64,000 bases of DNA from JBBROS01 sp963752225. Its GTDB lineage: Bacteria > Pseudomonadota > Alphaproteobacteria > Acetobacterales > Acetobacteraceae. Positions 42,042 through 51,191 of the stretch are shown in pieces. The first letter of the stretch is position 1, and the number at the start of each line of letters is the position of its first letter. The notes under the pieces were generated by a model. It did no database searches and was not told where the DNA came from. It was given only the letters and a program-made list of their open reading frames with translations. Location: contig CAVVXS010000014.1 of NCBI GenBank assembly GCA_963752225.1, positions 23,729-87,728 on the forward strand. The letters are read 5' to 3'. The position numbers and the translations under genes were made by a program.

Positions 42042-43202
42042 ATGACCGAGCTGGTTCAGATCATGCCGTCGCGCATCGTCGCCGTCGCCCGCGCCGCCTA
42101 TGCCCGGCCCGACACCGAGTTCCTGTGCTTCGGCGAAAGCGACCAAGCGCCGCCGCCGGCCGCGGCCGCCGCGTTGGCGGCGTCGATGGCGGCGGGGCCG
42201 GCCCGCTACACCGACGTCCGCGGGATGCCGGCGCTGCGCGAGGCGTTGGCGGCGCACCTGACGACGTTGCACAGAAAGCCGGTGGACGAGGGGCGCATCC
42301 AGGTCACCGGCTCCGGCATGACCGCGGTCAGCGTGGCGCTGCAGAGTACGGTGCAGGCCGGCGAGCGCGTCGTGCTGCACACGCCCGCCTGGCCCAACCC
42401 GGCCAATGCCGTGCTGCTGCGCGGGGCCGTGGTGGACGTGCTGCCGCTCGACGCGGGATCCGACGGACGGTTCCGGCTCGATCTCGACCGGCTGGCGGCG
42501 ATGCTGCCGGGCGCCCGCGCTTTCGTGCTGAACTCGCCCAACAACCCGACCGGCTGGACGGCGACCGCGGACGAGCTCGCCGCCATCCTGGCGCTATGCC
42601 GGCGGCACGGCGTGTGGCTGATCTCCGACGAAGTGTATTCGCGCCTGGTGTATGACGGGCAGGACGCCGCGCCGTCGCTGCTGGATCTGGCCGAGCCCGA
42701 CGACCGGGTGATCGTCTGCAACTCCTTTTCCAAAACCTGGGCGATGACCGGGTGGCGCATCGGCTGGATGGTGCTGCCTGCGGGCGCCCGCGACCGGGTC
42801 GCCGAGGTCGTGGAGGTAACGCATTCCGGCACTGCGCCGTTCGCCCAGGCCGGCGCGCTGGCGGCGTTGCCGGAGGAGCCGTTCGTGCGTGGCTTCCGCG
42901 CTCATTGCGCCGAGGGCAGGCGCCTGGTGGTGGACGCCTTGGCCGGGCTGAATGGCGTGCGCCTGGCCGCCCCGGACGGCGCGTTCTACGCCTTCATCGG
43001 CGTCGACGGACTGACCGACAGCCTGGCCCTCGCGCTGCGCCTGGTGCACGAGCATGGCGTGGCGCTGGCCCCCGGCAGCGCGTTCGGCGCGGCGGGGGAG
43101 GGCTTCCTGCGCCTGTGCTTCGCGCAATCGGCGCCACGGATCGAGCGGGCGATGCAACGGCTGCAGGACGGACTCCGCGCCGACCGGTTGCGGGCGGCGT
43201 GA
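42042..43202 (+). CDS. Class I/II PLP-dependent aminotransferase
   Basis: A 386-residue fold-type I aminotransferase, aspartate/aromatic group Ia-like. PLP lysine is in CNSFSKTWAMTGWRIG; VLNSPNNPTGW, LISDEVYSRLVYD and the C-terminal LRLCFAQS (substrate-carboxylate Arg) are typical. The N-terminal region shows CFGESDQ in place of the usual GEPD. Specificity cannot be set; the neighbouring cob genes do not require it. Confidence 0.9.
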   Translation: MTELVQIMPSRIVAVARAAYARPDTEFLCFGESDQAPPPAAAAALAASMAAGPARYTDVRGMPALREALAAHLTTLHRKPVDEGRIQVTGSGMTAVSVALQSTVQAGERVVLHTPAWPNPANAVLLRGAVVDVLPLDAGSDGRFRLDLDRLAAMLPGARAFVLNSPNNPTGWTATADELAAILALCRRHGVWLISDEVYSRLVYDGQDAAPSLLDLAEPDDRVIVCNSFSKTWAMTGWRIGWMVLPAGARDRVAEVVEVTHSGTAPFAQAGALAALPEEPFVRGFRAHCAEGRRLVVDALAGLNGVRLAAPDGAFYAFIGVDGLTDSLALALRLVHEHGVALAPGSAFGAAGEGFLRLCFAQSAPRIERAMQRLQDGLRADRLRAA

Positions 43203-43212
43203 GGGGGGCGTC

Positions 43213-43887
43213 GTGACGGGGGCGCCGGCCTGCGCGCTGTGCGGCACGGCGTGCCGGACGCCGTTCGCGGCACCGCCGGCCGAAACCGCGCCCGACCTCG
43301 ATTTCCGCCCCGGTGAGCCCACACGGTCGACCCTGCGGCACTGGGTCGCGACGTGCCGCGGGTGCGGCGCCACCGCGCCGGACCTGCCGCATTTGCCAGC
43401 GGCGGCGCGGCCGGTGGTGGACAGCGACGCCTACCGCGCGCTGGCCGGGACCGGGCCGGAGCAACGGTTCCTGCGCTGGGCGCTGATCGCCGAGGCGGTG
43501 GACGGGCCGGCGGCGGCGGCGCAGGCGGTGCTGGAAGCGGCCTGGGTGCTGGACGACGCCGGCGCCGACGCAGCGCCGCTGCGCCGCCGGGCCGCGGCGC
43601 TGTGGGGGGAGCCGGCGACGATGCAGGACGGATTGCGGCTGGTCGACGTGCTGCGCCGCGCCGGTGAGTTCGCCGCCGCCGGCGACCGGGTTGCGGCATT
43701 GCTGCGCCGGCCCGGGCTCGAGGAGGCCGACACTGCGCTGCTGCGCTTCCAGCACGGCCTGATCGAGCGCAAGGACGGCGGCCGGCATCTGCTGTCGAGT
43801 GCACTTCGCCCGCCGGCGCAGCGCCCGCACGTCACCCAAAGGCAGCCGGCGCCGCGCAGCTTCTGGCAGCGTCTGGCGGGACGATGA
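43213..43887 (+). CDS. Zinc-knuckle protein preceding cobT
   Basis: A 224-residue protein from GTG 43213, with GGGGGG just upstream. Two CxxC pairs (CALCGTAC and CRGCGATAP) near the N terminus suggest a zinc ribbon, like that of DUF2225-type proteins; then helical repeats (FLRWALIAEAVDGPAAAAQA) of TPR/HEAT character and a basic tail. Its stop overlaps the cobT start by 4 bases, so it is translated with cobT; role unknown. Confidence 0.65.
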   Translation: MTGAPACALCGTACRTPFAAPPAETAPDLDFRPGEPTRSTLRHWVATCRGCGATAPDLPHLPAAARPVVDSDAYRALAGTGPEQRFLRWALIAEAVDGPAAAAQAVLEAAWVLDDAGADAAPLRRRAAALWGEPATMQDGLRLVDVLRRAGEFAAAGDRVAALLRRPGLEEADTALLRFQHGLIERKDGGRHLLSSALRPPAQRPHVTQRQPAPRSFWQRLAGR

Positions 43888-44873
43888 CGCTCGAGGCGGA
43901 GCTGCGGCAGGCGCTCGACCGCAAGGCCAAGCCGGTCGGCGCGCTCGGCCGGCTCGAGGATCTCGCGGTGCAACTCGGCCTGCTGCAGAACACGCGGCGG
44001 CCGGTTGTGACCGACCCGGTGATGCTGGTGTTCGCCGGCGATCACGGCGCCGCGGCGTCGGGCGTGTCGGCCTACCCCTCGGCGGTGACGGCGGCAATGG
44101 TCGGCGCCTATCTGGCCGGGCGGGCCGCGATCAACGTGTTCGCCCGCGAAGCCGGCGCCCGGCTGCTCGTGGTCGATGCCGGTGTCGCGGCCGAGCTGCC
44201 GCCGCAAGACGGGCTCGTGGCGGCGAAGATCGGCTTCGGCACGCGGGATTGGACCGGTGGCGAGCCGGCCATGACTGCCGCCCAGGTGCGGGCGGCGCTG
44301 AACGCCGGGGCAGCGATCGTGGAGCGGCTGGCCGACGCCGGCAGCACCGTGCTGGGCTTGGGCGAGATGGGCATCGGCAACACCGCCAGCGCCGCCTTGC
44401 TGGCGCATAAGGTCGCGGGCCTGCCGCTGCAGGTCGGGCGCGGTGCCGGGCTGGACGACGCCGGGCTGCGGCGCAAGCAGGACCTGGTCGACGCGGCGAG
44501 TGCCCGGACCGCCGCCCGGCTCGACCCGGCGGCGGCGTTGGCGGCGTTCGGCGGCTTCGAGATCGCGATGCTGGCCGGCGCGATCGTGGGCGCGGCCGAG
44601 CGCCGGGTGGCGGTCGTGATCGACGGGCTGATCGTGACGGCCGCTGCCGTGCTGGCGCATGCGCTCGATCCTGCCTGCCTGCGCGCCTGCGTGTTCGCGC
44701 ATCGCTCGGCCGAGCCCGGTCATGACGCGATGCTGGCCCATCTCGGCGCTCGTCCGCTGCTCGACCTCGACCTGCGCCTGGGCGAGGGAACCGGCGCCGC
44801 GCTGGCCATCCCGCTGCTCCGCACCGCGGCGCTTGTGTTGGTCGAGTTGGCAGATCTCGCGGAGCTCGGGTGA
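43884..44873 (+). CDS. cobT: Nicotinate-nucleotide-dimethylbenzimidazole phosphoribosyltransferase
   Basis: A 329-residue enzyme making alpha-ribazole phosphate, the lower ligand of cobalamin. Motifs: DPVMLVFAGDHGAAASGVSAYP, MGIGNTASAALLAHKV, VIDGLIVTAAAVLAHAL and the Glu-containing DLDLRLGEGTGAALAIPLL at the C terminus. Slightly short of Salmonella CobT (356). Followed by cobS and a phosphatase-like gene, giving the nucleotide-loop branch. Confidence 0.94.
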   Translation: MTLEAELRQALDRKAKPVGALGRLEDLAVQLGLLQNTRRPVVTDPVMLVFAGDHGAAASGVSAYPSAVTAAMVGAYLAGRAAINVFAREAGARLLVVDAGVAAELPPQDGLVAAKIGFGTRDWTGGEPAMTAAQVRAALNAGAAIVERLADAGSTVLGLGEMGIGNTASAALLAHKVAGLPLQVGRGAGLDDAGLRRKQDLVDAASARTAARLDPAAALAAFGGFEIAMLAGAIVGAAERRVAVVIDGLIVTAAAVLAHALDPACLRACVFAHRSAEPGHDAMLAHLGARPLLDLDLRLGEGTGAALAIPLLRTAALVLVELADLAELG

Positions 44874-44922
44874 AGTCCCGCGTGGCCAGCCCCGCTTTGC
44901 CTTCCATGTCAACGTGCTCACG

Positions 44923-45018
44923 GACGTCATTGCCGGACTTGATCCGGCCATCCCTCGCCCGTGGAGCCGCCGTACCGCACACGGGCAGCAGATCCCCGGA
45001 ACAAGTCCGGGGATGACG
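44923..45018. repeat. Paired extragenic palindromes
   Basis: Two hairpin-forming half elements facing each other: GCCGGA-CTTGA-TCCGGC (44932-44948, preceded by GACGTCATT) and ATCCCCGGA-ACAAG-TCCGGGGAT (44992-45014, followed by GACG). Both carry the CCGGACTTG..CCGG core of a repeat common between alphaproteobacterial genes; a single related copy is at 3708-3735. Occupies most of the cobT-cobS gap. Confidence 0.72.
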
Positions 45019-45062
45019 TTCAGCGGCGTCACCTCGGATAGGTTCAGGCTCGGGGCCGTGCA

Positions 45063-45824
45063 GTGACGTTCGCGACGCGTGCACGTGGCATACAGATCCA
45101 GTGGGGTCTGCTGCTGGTGGCCGTGCAGGCGCTGACGCGGGTGCCGGTTAAGGCGCCGTTCCACCCGGACTCGCTGCGCCGGGCAACGCGGTATTTCCCG
45201 CTGGTGGGTCTTGGCGTCGGCCTCCTGGCGGGTCTCGTGTTCGGGGCGGCGCGCATCGGGCTTCCGCCGCTGGCCGCCGCGGCGCTGTCGCTCGCGGCGA
45301 CGCTGCTGCTGACCGGGGCGATGCACGAGGACGGGCTGGCCGACGCTGCCGACGGCCTGTTCGGGGGCCGCACCCGAGACGATGCGCTGCGCATCATGCG
45401 CGACAGCCGGCTGGGCACGTTCGGAGTGCTGGCGCTGTTCGTCGTGCTGGCGGCCAAGCTTGCCGTCACCGCATCGCTCCGCGACCCGGCGCCGGCGCTC
45501 GTTGCTGCGCATGCGGCTGGCCGGTTCTGGGCCGTGCTGCCGCCCAGCGTGCTGCCTTATGCGCGGACGGACGGCATGGCGGCGGGCGTTGCCGGGCCGT
45601 CGCGCACGGATCTGGCGCTGGCGGCCCTGTTCGGGCTGGTGCCCTTGCTGCTGCTGCCCGGGTATCAGGCCAGCGCGGCGCTGCTCCTGTCAGGCCTGGC
45701 CGCGCTCGGCGTCGGCGCCTGGTCGCGGCAGCGCCTCGGCGGCTACACCGGCGACGTGCTCGGCGCCACCGCGGTGCTGACCGAGCTCACGGTGCTGCTG
45801 GTGTCGGCTTGGCGTCCGGGCTGA
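45063..45824 (+). CDS. cobS: Adenosylcobinamide-GDP ribazoletransferase
   Basis: A 253-residue, multi-pass membrane enzyme joining adenosylcobinamide-GDP and alpha-ribazole (phosphate), the last assembly step of cobalamin. It has ALTRVPVKAPFHPDSLRRAT, RYFPLVGLGVGLLAGLVFG, the acidic signature MHEDGLADAADGLFGGRTRD and RLGTFGVLALF. GTG start at 45063. Confidence 0.94.
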   Translation: MTFATRARGIQIQWGLLLVAVQALTRVPVKAPFHPDSLRRATRYFPLVGLGVGLLAGLVFGAARIGLPPLAAAALSLAATLLLTGAMHEDGLADAADGLFGGRTRDDALRIMRDSRLGTFGVLALFVVLAAKLAVTASLRDPAPALVAAHAAGRFWAVLPPSVLPYARTDGMAAGVAGPSRTDLALAALFGLVPLLLLPGYQASAALLLSGLAALGVGAWSRQRLGGYTGDVLGATAVLTELTVLLVSAWRPG

Positions 45825-45834
45825 ACGGCACGGC

Positions 45835-46377
45835 GTGGCACGCGGCCTGATCTTCGTCGCGCGGCACCCGAGGCCGCGCATTGCCGGGCGGATCTGCTAC
45901 GGCCGCACCGACGTGCCGCTGGCCGAGCCGCCCGAAACCGGCGCCGACGCCCTGCTGGCCGCGATCGGCGAGGACCCGGTCGAACGCATCGTCAGCAGCC
46001 CGCTCAGCCGCGCCCTGCTGGTGGCGCAGGCCGTTGCCCGCTCGACCGGTGCGCCGCTGCACACCGACGACCGGCTGACGGAGATGGACTTCGCCGCGTG
46101 GGAAGGCCGGCTCTGGTCCGCCCTGCCGCGGGCAGAGATCGACGCCTGGGCGGCCGATCCGCTGCGCTACCGGCCGGGCGGCGGCGAAAGTGTGGAGCAG
46201 GTGCTGCGGCGGGTGCGCCGCGCCTGGACCGGGATCGCCAGCAGCGAGGCGAACACGCTGGTCGTCACCCATGCCGGGCCGATCCGCTGCCTGTTGCACA
46301 TCGGCCGCGGCGTGCCGATCCTGCAAGCGATCGAGGCCGGCATCGCCTATGGTTCGGTCGAACGGTTCGCGGCGTGA
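45835..46377 (+). CDS. cobC: Histidine phosphatase, probable alpha-ribazole phosphatase
   Basis: A 180-residue phosphoglycerate-mutase-like phosphatase: ARHPRP carries the catalytic His in place of the usual RHG, then CYGRTDVPLAEP, SSPLSRALLVAQAVA, EMDFAAWEGRLW and VVTHAGPIRCLL with the second His. Start GTG 45835, 10 bases after cobS. Location fits removal of phosphate from alpha-ribazole phosphate or adenosylcobalamin phosphate. The RHP variant is worth noting but leaves the catalytic His in place. Confidence 0.82.
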   Translation: MARGLIFVARHPRPRIAGRICYGRTDVPLAEPPETGADALLAAIGEDPVERIVSSPLSRALLVAQAVARSTGAPLHTDDRLTEMDFAAWEGRLWSALPRAEIDAWAADPLRYRPGGGESVEQVLRRVRRAWTGIASSEANTLVVTHAGPIRCLLHIGRGVPILQAIEAGIAYGSVERFAA

Positions 46378-46388
46378 CGGAGAGAGCG

Positions 46389-47715
46389 ATGCGGTATCTG
46401 GTGCTGCTGCTGGGCTTGCTGGGCCTGGCGTTCGGGTCCGGACTGCGGGTCGAATGGCGCGGCGCGCCGGCGCGGGCGGAAACGCAGCCATCCGGCCCGC
46501 TCACCGACAGCACGCAGCAGGTCCGGGTCGGCGCGCTCGTCGTGGGGGCCGGGATCGAGCTCGGTCCCGACCACGACAAGGCCACCCCTTACGTCGACTT
46601 CCACAGCTCGGGGACGGCCGGGCTCGACTACGATTCGCGGCTGGTCGGCATCGGCGGCGACGGCCGCGTGGCCGGCGGCGACTTGCGGGCGGTATCGACG
46701 CGCTTTCTGGTGGACGGCACGCTGAAGGTCGGGCGGCCGACCGCCGGCCAGGGCGACCGCGCGGTTGCGGCGAGCTTCATCGCCAACAGCAGCCGTCTCG
46801 GGCATGGCGGCCCGGCCGGGGTGCTCGGCTACAAGCCCGGGCTCGGCGCGGCGCCCTACGGCAACATCGACAGCGTCACCACCTACATCGAGAACACCGG
46901 GCGCGATCCATTGTTCGTCGTTGGCGGTGCGTCGCTCGAGGTGACGAGCGAGGGTGCCCGCGTCGTGATGCCGGCCGACCGGCCGCTCGGCAAGAACGAG
47001 CTGGCGCAGCTGTTTCCGGGGATGCAGATCCTGACCAACCACCGCCCGGCCTGGACCGGCTGGCTCGAACTCGTGGGATCCGGACGGGCGCTGGGTCAAG
47101 CTGATCGGCGGGTTTGCCCATCTGGCCGGGTCGAGTGCGCCGGGGCAGAACCCGGCCGCCGGGCCGCCGCCGCCGGATGGCGCCGCGGTGCAGGTGGCGT
47201 TCGCGCCACTGACGAAAGTCTGGCTGGAAAACGCGAACTGCTTTCTCGGCGTCGACACCGCCGGGCACCGGACCGGATCGTTCGCGCCGAGAAGCTGCGC
47301 CGGCTACGAACTCGGCATGTTCAACAACACCGGGCGGGACCAAAGCTGGCGCGGCCTTGCCGACCCGGCCGGATACAGCTGGGGCTTCGACGCGGTGAAC
47401 CTCGGCCACGACCGGGCGAGCTCCGCCCACATCGCCCGCGGCAATTGGGACGTCGGCTTTCACGCCCGCAACGCCGGCCGGTTCGCGTTCCTGGCCGAAG
47501 GTGCCGGGCCCGGCGACGGCTACGTCTCGGCGCGCACCGGGGGCCTCGCCTTCGCGGTCCGGCCCGGCGACGCCGAGGCGGCGCCCGTGTGGTCGGTGAA
47601 TGCCGCCGGGGCGATGCAGGCGGCGCAGCTTGTGCTGCCGAACCTGCCCGGCTGCGAGGCCGAGCACCGGCCGGGCCATGTGTGCCGGCGCGGCCGGGTG
47701 CTGGAGGTCAACTGA
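46389..47715 (+). pseudogene. Secreted protein of unknown function, frameshifted
   Basis: The first frame (ATG 46389) has a signal-peptide-like start (MRYLVLLLGLLGLAFGSG), then strand-rich sequence such as VGALVVGAGIELGPD and TYIENTGRDPLFVVGGASLE. After WTGW at about 47063 it turns into arginine-rich nonsense, while another frame carries on with SWDPDGRWVKLIGGFAHLA, LENANCFLGVDTAGH and SARTGGLAFAV to a TGA at 47715. One extra base at about 47064-47075 explains the break. Whole, it would be about 440 residues and resembles phage tail or surface proteins only in style. The end overlaps dinB by 8 bases. Confidence 0.65.
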
Positions 47716-48952
47716 TGCCCCGCCCGCGATAGATCACGCCGGCGCCGAACCGCGCGCGCAACGCGTCGACCGCCCGTTGCGCCGCGACCCGGCGCGGCAT
47801 GTCGGGATCGGCGAGGTCGGCCCGGTCGGCGTCGGCCGCCGGCATCAGCGGGCTGGCGCCGAGCCCGATCAGCCGGAATGCGGTGCCGTCGGCTTCGCGC
47901 GTCAGCAGGTCGCGCCCGGCGGCGAACAGCCGGTCCGGCAGCGCGGTGGGGCCGGGCAGCCGTTGCGCGCGGGTGCGGCCGGCAAAGCGCGCCGTCTTGA
48001 GCTTCAGCACCACGCCGCCGGCGGAGAACTCCTGCTCGCGCAGCCGTCGCGCCAGCTTTTCCGCCATGCGCCACAGGTGCTTCTCCAGCGCCGCCTGGTC
48101 GGCGATGTCGCTGTCGAAGGTGGTTTCGGCGCTGATCGACTTGGACGGCTCGTGCGGCGTGATGCGGCGCGAGTCCTCGCCGCGGGCCCGGCGCACCAGA
48201 TGCGGCCCGTCATCGCCCAGCTTCGCCCGTGCCGTCTTGTCGTCCAGCACTTGCAGGTCGGCGAGGCGCAGGAGGCCGAGCGCGTGCAGCCGTCGCTCGA
48301 GCGCCGGCCCGACGCCCGGCAGCAGCCGCACCGGCTCCGGCGCCAGGACGGCGGCCGCGTCGGTGCCGAGCACCGCGAAGCCGCGCGGCTTGTCGCGCCC
48401 GGCGGCGAGCTTTCCCAGCAGCCGGTTCGGCGCCAACCCGATCGAGACCGTGACGCCCACCTCCGCCTCGACCCGGCGGGCGAACCGGGCCAGCACGGCG
48501 GCCGGCGGCGCGCCGTGCAGCGCTTCGGTGCCGCGCAGGTCGAGCACCGCCTCGTCGATCGACAGCGGCTGCATCAGCGGCGTGAGGTCGGCCATCAGCG
48601 TGCGGATGTGGCGGGCGGCGGCGACGTATTTGGCGAAGTCGGGGCGGATCACCACCGCGTCCGGGCAGGCTTTCAGCGCCTTCCACATCGGCATCGCGCT
48701 GCGCACGCCGTAGATGCGGGCGATGTAGCAGGCGGCGGTCACGACCCCGCGCACGCCGCCGCCCACCACCACCGGCTGCCCGGCCAGCTCCGGCCGGTCG
48801 CGCTTCTCGACGCTGGCGTAAAAGGCGTCGCAGTCGACATGGGCGATGGCGAGGTGGAACAGCTCGGGATGGCGGACGATGCGGCCGCCGCCGCAGGCTT
48901 GGCAGACCGGGCCGTCGGGGCGCGCCAAGCAGTCGCGGCAGAGACTTGGCAT
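47708..48952 (-). CDS. dinB: DNA polymerase IV with N-terminal zinc-finger extension
   Basis: A 414-residue Y-family translesion polymerase. Before the palm lies a 30-residue extension with CRDC and CQAC pairs, likely a zinc finger. The core: AIAHVDCDAFYASVEKRDRP (catalytic Asp), PLSIDEAVLDL (second Asp/Glu), SIGLAPNRLLGKLAAGRDKP and the little-finger part FDSDIADQAALEKHLWRMAE. Start set at ATG 48952. The canonical C-terminal beta-clamp motif is not obvious. Confidence 0.92.
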   Translation of the reverse strand: MPSLCRDCLARPDGPVCQACGGGRIVRHPELFHLAIAHVDCDAFYASVEKRDRPELAGQPVVVGGGVRGVVTAACYIARIYGVRSAMPMWKALKACPDAVVIRPDFAKYVAAARHIRTLMADLTPLMQPLSIDEAVLDLRGTEALHGAPPAAVLARFARRVEAEVGVTVSIGLAPNRLLGKLAAGRDKPRGFAVLGTDAAAVLAPEPVRLLPGVGPALERRLHALGLLRLADLQVLDDKTARAKLGDDGPHLVRRARGEDSRRITPHEPSKSISAETTFDSDIADQAALEKHLWRMAEKLARRLREQEFSAGGVVLKLKTARFAGRTRAQRLPGPTALPDRLFAAGRDLLTREADGTAFRLIGLGASPLMPAADADRADLADPDMPRRVAAQRAVDALRARFGAGVIYRGRGIS

Positions 48953-49013
48953 CACTGGAACACCGCCCCGGACGCCGGCAAAGGACGGCGGCCCTCCGCC
49001 CCGCGTGCCGTTG

Positions 49014-49901
49014 TCAGCCGGTCGGCCACAACCAGGCCGCGCCGCGCACGCCGCTGCTGTCGCCGTGGACGTTGCGCACCACCGGTGTCGCGGTGACGTC
49101 GCTGAACACGTAGCGCGCCATCCGCTCCGGCACCTGCGCGTACAGGTGCGCCATGTTGCTGAGGCCGCCGCCGAGCACCACAACGTCGGGGTCGAGCACG
49201 TTCGTGATCACGGCCAGGCCGCGGGCGAGACGGTCGACGTGGCGGTCGAGCGCGTGCTGCGCGGCGGCGTCGCCGGCGGCCGCCCGTTGCACCAGCTCCT
49301 GCCCGGACGCGGCGTTGCCGGACCGGGCGAGGGCCGGGCCGGCCAGATACAGCTCCAGACAGCCGCGTTGCCCGCACCAGCAAGTCGGCTGTGGGAGCTC
49401 GTCCGGCTCGGGCCAGGGCAGGGGGGTATGGCCCCATTCGCCGGCGATGCGGTTGCGGCCTTCGACGATGCGGCCGTTCAACACGATGCCGCCGCCGCAG
49501 CCGGTGCCGATGATGACGCCGAACACGTTCTGGTAGCCGGCGCCGGCCCCATCGGTGGCCTCGCTCAGCGCAAAGCAGTTGGCGTCGTTCTCGACCCGCA
49601 CGGCGCGGCCGATGGCGGCGGCGAGGTCGCGGTCGAGCGGGTGCCCGATCAGCGATTGGCTGTTGGCGTTCTTGACCAGGCCGCTGGCCGGGCTGAGCGT
49701 GCCGGGGATGCCGACTCCCACCGTCGCGGTGACCCCGACATGGCCATCGGCCGCCTGCACGAGGGCGGCCATGGCGCGGATGATGTCGCTGTAGCCAAGC
49801 GGCGTCGACACGCGCTGTCGCCAGGCCACCACGCCGGAGGGATCGAGCACCGCCGCTTCGATCTTGGTTCCGCCGAGGTCAATGCCGATCCGATGCGCCA
49901 T
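49014..49901 (-). CDS. ROK-family sugar kinase
   Basis: A 295-residue ATP-dependent kinase (fructokinase/N-acetylglucosamine or glucokinase type). It has RIGIDLGGTKIEAAVLD (phosphate-1), the catalytic Asp in RVENDANCFALSEA, IGTGCGGGIVLNGRIVEG, the zinc site CWCGQRGCLELYL and DVVVLGGGLSN. No HTH, so not a repressor. It lies 61 bases upstream of dinB on the same strand. Sugar specificity is not evident. Confidence 0.9.
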   Translation of the reverse strand: MAHRIGIDLGGTKIEAAVLDPSGVVAWRQRVSTPLGYSDIIRAMAALVQAADGHVGVTATVGVGIPGTLSPASGLVKNANSQSLIGHPLDRDLAAAIGRAVRVENDANCFALSEATDGAGAGYQNVFGVIIGTGCGGGIVLNGRIVEGRNRIAGEWGHTPLPWPEPDELPQPTCWCGQRGCLELYLAGPALARSGNAASGQELVQRAAAGDAAAQHALDRHVDRLARGLAVITNVLDPDVVVLGGGLSNMAHLYAQVPERMARYVFSDVTATPVVRNVHGDSSGVRGAAWLWPTG

Positions 49902-50001
49902 CCCGTCTGAATAGCGCAGCGACGGAGGGGGAACAACGCCGGCAGGGCTTGCCCAACCCGCCGGCGTCGATTACGATCTCTCAACGATTTCGGAGATCAA
50001 G

Positions 50002-50790
50002 GTGCGTCTATTCGTTGCGGTGCTGGTTCTGGCGCTGCTCGGTGGTTGTACGGCCACGCAGGTCAGCTCGGGTGCCGACTACCTGGGCGCACGCCCGGAA
50101 TATGCGGCCGCGAGCGGGACCGATCTCGACCGCGCGGTCGAGCGGGCGGCCAATGTGGAGCCGCTGCTGCGCTTTCCGGCCCGGCTCGGCCTGGCCCGGA
50201 TCAGCGGCGGGCGCTTCGTGCCGGTGCCGCCGCGTGAAGCCGACGCCTGGATCGCCTTCGCCGAAACCCACGGCCAATACGGCGAACTGGTGCCGATCAG
50301 CCCACTGATCGGTGACCTCACGACCGCGTCGGCGGGGATCGCCAACCCTGGCAGCAGCCCCATCGTGCCGATCCGGCTCGCGGCCGCGCGGCAGCACGTC
50401 GACGCCGTGCTGGTCTATGCGGTGGGCGGGGAAAACCGCGACAAGGCGTCGATGCTGTCAGTGCTCGATCTGACGATCATCGGCGCGTACCTCGTGCCTT
50501 CGCGCCGGGTGGACGGCACTGCGACGGCGAGCGGACTCCTGTTCGACGTGCGCAACGGCTACACCTACGGCACGGTGTCGGCGACGTCGGCGCAGACCGG
50601 GTTCGTGCCGGCGGTCGGCTCGGGCCATCGCTCGGAGGAGCTGCAGGTCGACGCCCAGGTCGACGTCGTCGCCAAGCTGACCGCCGAGGTCGACACGATG
50701 CTCGCGACCCTGCGCACCGCGCTTCCCGGACGCGCGCCGCGGCTCAAGACCGCGTCCGCTACCGGCCCGGCAGCGTTCGCCGGGCGGTAA
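50002..50790 (+). CDS. Lipoprotein of unknown function
   Basis: A 262-residue protein; GTG 50002 follows CGGAGATCAAG. The signal ends with lipobox LLGGC, so it is lipid-anchored. The mature domain alternates strands and helices (VDAVLVYAVGG, VLDLTIIGAYLVPSRRVDG, ASGLLFDVRNGYTYGTVSAT), reminiscent of outer-membrane-facing lipoproteins that form dimers. No family name assigned. Confidence 0.72.
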   Translation: MRLFVAVLVLALLGGCTATQVSSGADYLGARPEYAAASGTDLDRAVERAANVEPLLRFPARLGLARISGGRFVPVPPREADAWIAFAETHGQYGELVPISPLIGDLTTASAGIANPGSSPIVPIRLAAARQHVDAVLVYAVGGENRDKASMLSVLDLTIIGAYLVPSRRVDGTATASGLLFDVRNGYTYGTVSATSAQTGFVPAVGSGHRSEELQVDAQVDVVAKLTAEVDTMLATLRTALPGRAPRLKTASATGPAAFAGR

Positions 50791-50801
50791 CGAAGGGCGG
50801 G

Positions 50802-51140
50802 TTAGCCGGCCTGCCTTGACGCTCGGCCGGGCATCGCCACCGCAGCCAACGCCGTCAGCAGCAACGCGGCGCGGGGCAAAGCAAGCTTGGGGGCGTTGGC
50901 CTTGACCTCGCCGGCCAGAACGGCCGCCGACGCCGCGGCGAGCACGATGCCGCCGATCCGCCGCGTGCCCGGCGCCAGCAGCAGCATGCCGCCCGCAACC
51001 TCCGCCGCCGCGGCCGCCCGCATGTCGAACGTCGACCAGCCAATTTGGCGGAACATGGTCCCGTAAGCCTTGTTGCCGGACAGCTTGTCGCCGCCGGCCA
51101 CCGCGATGGCGGCGCCGATGAAGGGAAAGAAAAGAGACAT
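50802..51140 (-). CDS. DoxX-like small membrane protein
   Basis: A 112-residue protein with four predicted membrane helices (FFPFIGAAIAVAGGDKL, AAAAEVAGGMLLLAPG, IGGIVLAAASAAVLAGEV, ALLLTALAAVAMPG) in the DoxX/DUF4267-like arrangement. The family's role is poorly defined (thiosulfate:quinone reductase subunits, stress). It converges with the lipoprotein gene and is divergent from a phosphoesterase gene. Confidence 0.68.
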   Translation of the reverse strand: MSLFFPFIGAAIAVAGGDKLSGNKAYGTMFRQIGWSTFDMRAAAAAEVAGGMLLLAPGTRRIGGIVLAAASAAVLAGEVKANAPKLALPRAALLLTALAAVAMPGRASRQAG

Positions 51141-51191
51141 GACGGTCCTCCTGCAGGCTCAACGCCGGCCTGTCGCGGACGTTCATTCCCC

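Noticed and set aside
44874..45062. A cobalamin riboswitch before cobS
   Set aside because: The gap is filled by the two extragenic palindromes; no B12-box-like core was seen.
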